The position numbers and the translations under genes were made by a program. Under the pieces are notes generated by a model. The model was not told where the DNA came from. It saw nothing but the letters and a program-made list of their open reading frames with translations, and made no database searches. This document shows, piece by piece, positions 8,233 through 13,618 of a stretch of DNA of 19,855 nt. Source of the DNA: Oscillospiraceae bacterium (lineage in GTDB: Bacteria; Bacillota; Clostridia; Oscillospirales; Ruminococcaceae); NCBI GenBank assembly GCA_030527085.1, contig JAUNBN010000004.1, forward strand, positions 1-19,855, read 5' to 3'. Each line of letters opens with the position of its first letter. The first letter of the stretch is position 1.

Positions 8233-8573
8233 GCGCCGCGCCGCCGCAAACTCCTTTGAAACGCGCGACGCCCGCTGCTCTTGGTTCTTTCGGCTTGATT
8301 CTTGTATAATGCTCCCCGAAAATATTCCTGCGTTCCGGCGCGGGAAGCTGCGCAAAAACAGAAAGCGCGTTTGGGCGCGCGGTTTTGAGCAAACGCCCGG
8401 ACGCGGGAAGCAGCGCTGAAGAAGCAAGAGTATTCGGGCGCGCGGGAAAGAGCGGGCGCCCCAGCGCGGGTAGCTGTGCTAACTGATAAAAGCGCCCTTT
8501 AGCGCGAACGGCCTCGCGGTGCGCGAAGCGCGGGCGAGGTCGGGGAGGTGCAGGAGTTCTCTCCTGCTCGTTA

Positions 8574-8606
8574 GGGGGTTAAGGGGGTGTCGGGGGTCTA
8601 AGGGGG
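8574..8606 (+). other. Putative G-quadruplex: four G5 tracts
   Basis: Four runs of five G occur at 8574-8578, 8583-8587, 8592-8596 and 8602-8606, with loops TTAA, TGTC and TCTAA. This is a textbook intramolecular G-quadruplex pattern on the plus strand. The last two tracts can instead pair with the C-rich arm at 8619-8637. Confidence 0.6.
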
Positions 8607-8637
8607 CGAATTTCGAAACGCCCCCTTGACCCCTGAC
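8589..8637 (+). other. Long hairpin overlapping the G tracts
   Basis: The 20-base segment at 8589-8608 pairs with 8619-8637 with only small interruptions (core AAGGGGGCG with CGCCCCCTT) around a loop AATTTCGAAA. It shares the third and fourth G5 tracts with the possible quadruplex, so the two structures exclude each other. Confidence 0.65.
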
Positions 8638-8643
8638 AAAAAG
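8620..8643 (+). repeat. Direct repeat A, copy 1 (24 bp)
   Basis: Twenty-four bases beginning GCCCCCTTGACCCC are repeated exactly at 8784-8807. Copy 1 is also the right arm of the long hairpin; copy 2 has lost the pairing partner. Confidence 0.9.
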
Positions 8644-8648
8644 CCGCA

Positions 8649-8666
8649 TGACCATGCGGAGCATAA
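8649..8666 (+). repeat. Direct repeat B, copy 1
   Basis: TGACCATGCGGAGCATAA here recurs as TGACCATGCGAAGCATAA at 8935-8952, differing only in the middle of a small ATGC/GCAT hairpin. It directly follows repeat A copy 1. Confidence 0.8.
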
Positions 8667-8783
8667 CGCCCTTGATGCTTTAAACCAATAAGGCAAAAAA
8701 ACTGCGAAGCGGGGGAGCCGGGCGAACAAACAGCGTTAAGAGGTTCGCGCGCGACCAAGCGAAGCACTCGACAACGCCGGAAT

Positions 8784-8807
8784 GCCCCCTTGACCCCTGA
8801 CAAAAAG
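8784..8807 (+). repeat. Direct repeat A, copy 2
   Basis: Exact 24-bp copy of 8620-8643, 164 bases downstream of it. Both copies are followed by a GCCGC-like sequence, after which they diverge. Confidence 0.9.
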
Positions 8808-8934
8808 GCCGCAAATCCCTTAACGTACTAATCGCAATTAATACTAAAGCGAAACAGGGATTTTCCGACGACGCAGTAACCCCCGCAAAAGCCTTTTGTT
8901 ACTTTTCGGCACGAAAAGTAAATAAAAAAACACT

Positions 8935-8952
8935 TGACCATGCGAAGCATAA
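8935..8952 (+). repeat. Direct repeat B, copy 2
   Basis: 17 of 18 bases identical to 8649-8666; both are followed by a CCCTT-like stretch. It contains TTGACC, but no -10 box at a proper distance was found, so it is not called a promoter of the gene at 9058. Confidence 0.75.
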
Positions 8953-9057
8953 TCCCTTATCCGCAAAGCGCAATCAATACTGAAAACAGCAACCGCAACA
9001 AAAAGAAGCTTTGCGCTCCCGCCCCAAAACTACTAACTTCCGCCTCGGAGGACAGCC

Positions 9058-10524
9058 TTGCTTTTTAACTCCTACTCCTATTTGATATTCCTGCCCGCGG
9101 CGGCCTTCGTCTACTTCGCCCTGCCCGCCAGGGCAAAGAGGCTCTGGCTGCTGCTCGCGAGCCTGTTTTTCTACGCCTGCTGGCGGGCGGAATATCTGAT
9201 TCTTATATTGCTGGCTGTAACAACAAGCTATCTTAGCTCCCTCGCCATGGCCGCGGCTGAGAATCGGGGTCTGGACGCCGAGAGCCTGAAAAAGCGCAAA
9301 AGGGCCTGTCTCGTTTTCTCGCTCGTTTTGAATCTCTCCATACTCTTCTTCTTTAAATACTTCAACTTCACCGCCGAGGCCCTCGCCGCGCTGCTGCGGC
9401 GCGAGGCGACTTTGCTCGAGGTTGCGCTGCCGGTGGGCATAAGCTTCTACACCTTTCAGGCGCTGGGCTACACCATAGACGTTTACAGGGGCGACATAGC
9501 CGCCGAGCGCGACTTTATTAAATACGCCGCCTTTATCTGCTTCTTCCCCCAGCTCGTCGCGGGGCCCATAGAGCGCGCGAAAAATCTCCTGCCGCAGTTC
9601 GACAAGCCCAAGCCCTTCGATTCAGACAGAATGCGCGACGGGCTTGTGCTCATAGGCTGGGGCTTTTTCCAAAAGCTCGTGATAGCCGACCGCCTCGCAA
9701 TCTTCGTGGACGGGGCCTTCGAGGCGGCCGAAAGCGCCTCGGGCGGCGCTCTGGCCCTGGCGGCACTGTTCTTTGCAATTCAAATCTACTGCGACTTCGC
9801 CTCCTACTCCACCATAGCGCGCGGCTCGGCGCTCATAATGGGCTTTGATTTGATGCGCAACTTCGCCGCGCCCTATCTCTCACTCTCGCTGGCTGAGTTC
9901 TGGCAGCGCTGGCATATCTCGCTTTCGAGCTGGTTTAGGGATTATGTCTATATCCCGCTGGGCGGCAGCCGCCGCGGGCTCATGAGAAGCTGTTTGAACG
10001 TACTTATAATCTTCTTTTTGAGCGGCCTGTGGCACGGGGCGAATTACACCTTTATCGTCTGGGGCCTGCTGCACGGCGCGGGCCGCGCGCTGGGCATGCT
10101 CACGCGAGCGCCTCGCGAGCGCCTGAGGGCGAGGCTGGGGCTCGACGGCTTCGCGCCCTATAAGCTGCTTCAGTGGCTCTTTGTGTTCTCCTTCGCCGCG
10201 CTCGCCTTTGTGTTCTTCAGGGCGGACAGCGTCGCGCAGGCGCTTTTGGTATTAAGGGGCATTTTCTCGGGCGGCTATGCCGGCGGCGATCTGCTGGCCT
10301 ACGGGCTGGACGGCGCGGACATGGCAGTTGCGGGAATAAGCCTCGCGCTGCTTACCGCCGTTGACCTTTTGAGAAAGAGGGGTGCGGACTTAGCCGGAAG
10401 GCTCGTCCGTCTGCCGCTCGCCGCGCGCTGGGCGGTATATATAGGCGGAATCGCCCTTATCGCCGTCTTCGGCGTTTACGGCCCCGCCTACGACTCCGCT
10501 CCCTTTATCTACTTCCAGTTCTGA
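9058..10524 (+). CDS. MBOAT-family O-acyltransferase (AlgI/PatA-like)
   Basis: A 488-residue polytopic membrane O-acyltransferase that moves an acyl (usually acetyl) group across the membrane for O-acylation of an extracellular polysaccharide or peptidoglycan. The N-terminus LFNSYSYLIFLP is typical of AlgI-like MBOAT proteins. The conserved WQRWHISLSSWFRDYVYIPL stretch precedes SGLWHGANYTFIVWGLLHG, with the two key histidines at 326 and 339. About ten or more hydrophobic segments and normal length support an intact enzyme. The TTG start at 9058 lies six bases after GGAGG. It is followed after ten bases by an SGNH/AlgX-like gene, the usual partner that finishes transfer outside the cell. The glycan acted on is unknown; the glycosyltransferase operon 3.3 kb upstream is one possibility. 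Confidence 0.95.
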   Translation: MLFNSYSYLIFLPAAAFVYFALPARAKRLWLLLASLFFYACWRAEYLILILLAVTTSYLSSLAMAAAENRGLDAESLKKRKRACLVFSLVLNLSILFFFKYFNFTAEALAALLRREATLLEVALPVGISFYTFQALGYTIDVYRGDIAAERDFIKYAAFICFFPQLVAGPIERAKNLLPQFDKPKPFDSDRMRDGLVLIGWGFFQKLVIADRLAIFVDGAFEAAESASGGALALAALFFAIQIYCDFASYSTIARGSALIMGFDLMRNFAAPYLSLSLAEFWQRWHISLSSWFRDYVYIPLGGSRRGLMRSCLNVLIIFFLSGLWHGANYTFIVWGLLHGAGRALGMLTRAPRERLRARLGLDGFAPYKLLQWLFVFSFAALAFVFFRADSVAQALLVLRGIFSGGYAGGDLLAYGLDGADMAVAGISLALLTAVDLLRKRGADLAGRLVRLPLAARWAVYIGGIALIAVFGVYGPAYDSAPFIYFQF

Positions 10525-10534
10525 AGAGGCTTAA

Positions 10535-11971
10535 ATGAAACGCAAAAAACTGCTTCAGGCGCTCTGCTTCCTGCTGCTGCTCTGCCTCGCGCTGACGGGG
10601 CTGGGTCTGCTTCTGCGCGAAAGGTCGGGCAGCGCCTCCTCCTTCTACGCCCTGCCCGAGGACAGCGTGAGCGCGCTCTTTATAGGCGGCTCTCACGTCA
10701 ATGCCACCTATATCCCCGCCGAGCTCTGGACCGGATACGGCATAGCCTCCCACAACCTCTTTTCGCCCAATCAGCCCCTCTGGACTAGCTACCACTACCT
10801 TATAGAAGCGCTCAAGACGCAGAGCCCCGATATAGTTGTTTTAGAGCTCTTCGGCCTTACCTACGGGCACTCCTACGCCGTGCCCGCCGCAATAGACTCC
10901 GATAACGCCGAGGCGGGCTTCCATATCAAATTTTCGGCGAACTTTCTGGGCATGGCCGCGGCGAGCTCCGTTTTCGGTGTTGAGAGCCCTCCGTTCTTTG
11001 AATACCTGAACCTCGTGCGCTACCACTACCGCTGGAAGGAGCTTGACTCCTCCTTTTTGAGCGGCATGACCGCCGAGAGCGACATGGCCCGCGGCTACGA
11101 GCTCTTGAGCGTAACGGAGAGCTTTGAGGACGATGATTTCTCCGAGAGCGCCGAAGCCTTCGAGCCCTATATAGGCGCGCGGCTCTATCTCGAGGCGATA
11201 AGGCGGCTTTGCGAGAGGGAGAATATCCCGCTCGTGCTCGCCATATCCCCCTACGCGCCCAACGAAACGGAGCGAGGCATCTTCGCCTGGGCGAGGCAGT
11301 ACGCCGAAAAGCACTCCCTGCCGCTGCTCAATTACAACGGAGCGGACGGCGAGCGCATAGGGCTCGACCGCAGCGCCGACCTCGCGGACATAGGTCACAC
11401 CAACTACCGCGGGGCATTGAAGGTCACGAGGGACATGGGCGAATACCTGAGCGCCAACTATACCCTGCGCTCGAGGGACGAGGTTCCCGACGCTTCGCAG
11501 CGCGACGCGGACGCCGCCGACTTTGCCGACAAGGCGAAGATAAGCATGGATATAAGCGCGGCGGACCCCGCGGACTTCTTCTCCCTTGTCGCCTCCGACG
11601 CGAGCTATACCCTTATAGCGGCGGGCAGTTTCACTTCCGAACAGCTCGCGGCGCTGGAGCCTCTGGGTCTTAAGGCAGAGCCGGGAGAGCCTCTCGCGGC
11701 GGTGAGCACCGGCGGGGAGATAACAGGACTTGCTGCCGGCGAGGGCGCGGCGCTCGCGCAGCAATACGGAGCCTACTCGATAAGCGCCGGCGCGGAAAAA
11801 CCGCAAATCACAATAAACGGCGAGACTTACGAGCCGCGCGGGGGCGAGGCCGTCTTCCTGCTCTTTAAAAACGACTTCGGCTGGCCGCTGGACTTAAGCT
11901 GGTACGAGGGCGGGCAGCTCGCCCATCGCGAGTTCACCTCCTCCGACCTCGAAGCGCTCACAGCCAACTGA
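10535..11971 (+). CDS. SGNH/AlgX-like membrane-anchored acyl-transfer partner of MBOAT
   Basis: A 478-residue protein with a basic start and one signal-anchor helix (about residues 6-27), leaving the rest outside the cell. The SGNH-type block I is LFIGGSHVNATY with Ser53 as likely nucleophile. The Asp/His pair is in DIGHTNYRGALKVT (Asp285, His288), the usual position for AlgX/DltD/PatB-like proteins. Residues from about 330 to 478 form a further domain not firmly recognised; strands such as EAVFLLFKNDFGWPLDLSWY faintly recall ILEI-type domains. ATG 10535 follows GAAGAGG. The preceding MBOAT gene is ten bases away, so the two are co-transcribed and most likely make one O-acylation machine: MBOAT exports the acyl group and this protein transfers it to the glycan. 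A hairpin terminator follows. Confidence 0.85.
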   Translation: MKRKKLLQALCFLLLLCLALTGLGLLLRERSGSASSFYALPEDSVSALFIGGSHVNATYIPAELWTGYGIASHNLFSPNQPLWTSYHYLIEALKTQSPDIVVLELFGLTYGHSYAVPAAIDSDNAEAGFHIKFSANFLGMAAASSVFGVESPPFFEYLNLVRYHYRWKELDSSFLSGMTAESDMARGYELLSVTESFEDDDFSESAEAFEPYIGARLYLEAIRRLCERENIPLVLAISPYAPNETERGIFAWARQYAEKHSLPLLNYNGADGERIGLDRSADLADIGHTNYRGALKVTRDMGEYLSANYTLRSRDEVPDASQRDADAADFADKAKISMDISAADPADFFSLVASDASYTLIAAGSFTSEQLAALEPLGLKAEPGEPLAAVSTGGEITGLAAGEGAALAQQYGAYSISAGAEKPQITINGETYEPRGGEAVFLLFKNDFGWPLDLSWYEGGQLAHREFTSSDLEALTAN

Positions 11972-11986
11972 GCAAACGGCTTTCAA

Positions 11987-12019
11987 GCCCCTGCCGCGCT
12001 GATGGCAGGGGCCGCTTTT
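11987..12019 (+). terminator. Rho-independent terminator after the MBOAT/SGNH operon
   Basis: GCCCCTGCC (11987-11995) and GGCAGGGGC (12004-12012) pair perfectly around an eight-base loop and are followed by CGCTTTT. It begins 15 bases after the stop codon. Confidence 0.8.
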
Positions 12020-12025
12020 GGAGCG

Positions 12026-12139
12026 CTCACCGCTACCCCAGGAGTGGCTCAAGGGCGTGTAATACGCTGTCTTCCCCCCGCCTACGGCGGGGGGAAGACA
12101 GTAAAAAAATCCACGCAGTGGGACACTCACCGCTACCCC
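12026..12139 (+). repeat. Direct repeat pair flanking palindrome copy 4
   Basis: CTCACCGCTACCCC occurs at 12026-12039 and again at 12126-12139, exactly 100 bases apart. The pair encloses palindrome copy 4 and its tail. It could mark the ends of an inserted unit or a local duplication. Confidence 0.7.
12067..12125 (+). repeat. Palindromic repeat copy 4 with conserved tail
   Basis: Arms 12067-12082 and 12086-12101 are perfectly complementary (16 bp) around TAC. The core is CCCCCCGCC and the outer part is CTGTCTT, close to copy 1. The tail at 12102-12125 (TAAAAAAATCCACGCAGTGG and following) matches the tail of copy 1 on the opposite strand. A run of seven A after the hairpin means it is not a plus-strand terminator. 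Confidence 0.8.
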
Positions 12140-12146
12140 GTACGGC

Positions 12147-12175
12147 TTGAGATATTGCTTTCAATGTGCTAGAAT
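12147..12175 (+). promoter_or_regulatory. Sigma-A-type promoter of the FMN/E2-like/ligase operon
   Basis: TTGAGA (12147-12152) and TAGAAT (12170-12175) are separated by exactly 17 bases; each hexamer matches five of six consensus positions. Transcription would begin near 12182, shortly before the AAAGGG/ATG region of the first gene. Confidence 0.75.
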
Positions 12176-12231
12176 AACGAGAATATTGCCGGGCAAAGGG
12201 ATGAAACGTCATAAATAAGCCGCAAAAGCAC

Positions 12232-12654
12232 GTGCTCGCTCTTTATATAGTTTTTGTCGTGCTGGTCGCGGCGGCGGTCTTCGCCGCTCAAAGGCAGCTC
12301 GCCCGCGAGAACGCCCTGCGCGAGAGCATCTCCAATATAGAGATAAGCGCGGTAGACTTCTCGAAAACGCCCGACGGCGTTTTCTACGGGCAGTGCGTAA
12401 CTGCCATGACGAGCGCCGAGGTTAAGGTCACGGTCAAGGGCGAACGAGCCACAGATATAGAGCTGCTCTCCTTCGAGACCGGGCGCGGAGCTGAGGCCGA
12501 GGTTCTCGTGCTCGTGGCCGAGGCTGAGCAGAGCCTCGAGCTCGATGCTATTACAGGCGCCACGGAGTCCAGCCGGGTGATATTAAAAGCAATAGAACGC
12601 GCCCTCTTGTCCGCCCGGCGCTCCTGCCCCTACGGGGAACAGGCGGCGCTTTAG
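12232..12654 (+). CDS. Membrane-anchored FMN-binding domain protein
   Basis: A small (140-residue) protein with one N-terminal membrane helix (about 2-18) and an outside FMN-binding domain of the RnfG/NqrC-C-like type. DGVFYGQCVTAMTSAEVKVTVKG is typical of its start. DAITGATESS near the C-terminus is the flavinylation motif, with Thr111 as the probable attachment point for FMN added by an ApbE-type transferase (family knowledge; no apbE gene is in the window). The GTG at 12232 has no ribosome site. An in-frame ATA at 12211 has AAAGGG ten bases upstream and would add a basic MNKPQKH before the helix, so the real start may be there. First gene of a three-gene operon with a clear promoter. Probably an electron-transfer partner; the redox chain is unknown. 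Confidence 0.82.
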   Translation: MLALYIVFVVLVAAAVFAAQRQLARENALRESISNIEISAVDFSKTPDGVFYGQCVTAMTSAEVKVTVKGERATDIELLSFETGRGAEAEVLVLVAEAEQSLELDAITGATESSRVILKAIERALLSARRSCPYGEQAAL

Positions 12655-12693
12655 GCGGAACCGCAGGGCTTTTTCCAACGAGGAGGTACTTAA

Positions 12694-13590
12694 ATGCCGC
12701 AGGAGAGAGAGAAGCACAGAAGAGACAGAAAGGACGCCTGGTATGTGGGCGGCCTCGACCCCATGCACCAGTTCATGCCCTACCTGCTGCCCCAGCGCAT
12801 CGCCAACGAGGCCGTGCTCACCGAGCTCGTGCCAATAGAGACGCTGGAGAGCTATGTAGCCAAGAAGAACGAGGCCTCGCCCGACTTTCACTACAGCTTT
12901 TTCCACATAATCTGCGCCGCCATAGCCAAGACCCTGGTGCTGCGCCCGAAGATGAACTACTTTATAGCGGGCAGACGCTATTATGAAAAGAAGGCGATAC
13001 AGCTCGCCTTCGTTGTAAGGCGCAACTTTGAGGACGGCTCCGAGGAGGCTCTGGCCGTTATAGACCTCGACCGCGACAGCCAGCTTTCTCCCGTGGAGCA
13101 GATACACGAGCGCGTCGCAAAATTCGTTAACGCTGTCAGGAAAGAGGGCGCGACGGACAACGCCAACAACACCATGGGCGTTCTGGCCAAGCTGCCGCGC
13201 TGGCTGCTCAAAATCTTCGCCTGGGCTATCAATAAGCTCGAATACTATGGCCGTTTGCCGGATTTCCTCATAGAAGGCGACCCCTACCACGCGAGCGTCT
13301 TTATCTCCAACCTGGGCAGCATAAAGATGAACGCCGACTACCACCATCTGGCGGACTGGGGCACGAACTCCTTCTTCGTCGTCGTGGGCGAAAAGGGGCC
13401 GCACCCCTTCTTCGACGAAAAGGGAAAGATAACAATGCGCGATTCCCTCAAGGTCTCCTTCACCATCGACGAGAGAATAGCCGACGGCCTTTATTTCGCA
13501 AAGAGCATTCGCATCTTCCGCAGGCTGCTGGAGGAGCCCGAGCTGCTCGAGCGCCCCGCTAACGACATGCTCGAGGATATAGAGTTTTAG
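12694..13590 (+). CDS. E2-like (2-oxoacid dehydrogenase/CAT-fold) acyltransferase, catalytic His missing
   Basis: A 298-residue protein resembling the catalytic domain of dihydrolipoamide acyltransferases (E2) and chloramphenicol acetyltransferase. It has no lipoyl domain and no E1/E3-binding domain, and no E1 or E3 gene is nearby, so it is not a normal dehydrogenase subunit. HASVFISNLGSI and the C-terminal KVSFTIDERIADGLYFAKSI match the end of E2 domains. The position of the catalytic His in the usual DHRxxDG motif is Glu260 (DERIADG, 259-265). ATG 12694 follows GAGGAGG. It lies 39 bases after the FMN-binding gene and 28 before an acyl-CoA ligase gene. This suggests a role with an acyl-CoA made by the ligase, either as a divergent acyltransferase or as a binding or scaffolding protein. 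The product is unknown. Confidence 0.85.
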   Translation: MPQEREKHRRDRKDAWYVGGLDPMHQFMPYLLPQRIANEAVLTELVPIETLESYVAKKNEASPDFHYSFFHIICAAIAKTLVLRPKMNYFIAGRRYYEKKAIQLAFVVRRNFEDGSEEALAVIDLDRDSQLSPVEQIHERVAKFVNAVRKEGATDNANNTMGVLAKLPRWLLKIFAWAINKLEYYGRLPDFLIEGDPYHASVFISNLGSIKMNADYHHLADWGTNSFFVVVGEKGPHPFFDEKGKITMRDSLKVSFTIDERIADGLYFAKSIRIFRRLLEEPELLERPANDMLEDIEF

Positions 13591-13618
13591 CCTTAAGGCG
13601 GATTTCAGGAGAAGACAA

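Larger units (their letters stand above)
8233..9057. other. 825-bp gene-free region rich in hairpins and repeats
   Basis: No credible protein gene is seen. The first part (8233-8480) is GC-rich without clear features. The part from 8480 to 8640 is dense in hairpins: GCGC/GCGC at 8492-8505, GGCCTCGC/GCGAGGTC (8510-8517 with 8534-8541) enclosing GCGC-GAA-GCGC, and GCAGGAG-TTCT-CTCCTGC (8550-8567). A G-rich block and its C-rich partner follow. The part after 8810 is visibly more AT-rich and contains TTACTTTTC/GAAAAGTAA (8899-8921), followed by an A-rich run. Fragments are duplicated within the region. It may be a graveyard of small repeats or hold an undescribed structured RNA; no known RNA family was recognised. 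Confidence 0.6.

Noticed and set aside
8479..8664. 61-codon open frame on the minus strand in the gene-free gap
   Set aside because: It reads through the hairpins and G tracts; no ribosome site or motif supports it, so it is treated as translated repeat DNA.
8899..8921. TTACTTTTC/GAAAAGTAA hairpin as a terminator
   Set aside because: The stem is AT-rich and is followed by A and not T on the plus strand; on the minus strand no T run follows either.
8620..8952. CRISPR-like direct repeats
   Set aside because: Only two copies of each of two different repeats with unequal spacing, and no cas genes nearby.
10841..11806. 321-codon open frame on the minus strand opposite the SGNH-like gene
   Set aside because: Antisense shadow; Arg/Gly/Val-rich and without motif.
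12067..12101. Palindrome copy 4 as a plain rho-independent terminator
   Set aside because: A proper terminator with a T run already lies at 11987-12019, and this hairpin is followed by a run of A on the plus strand; copies also occur between divergent promoters and inside a gene.
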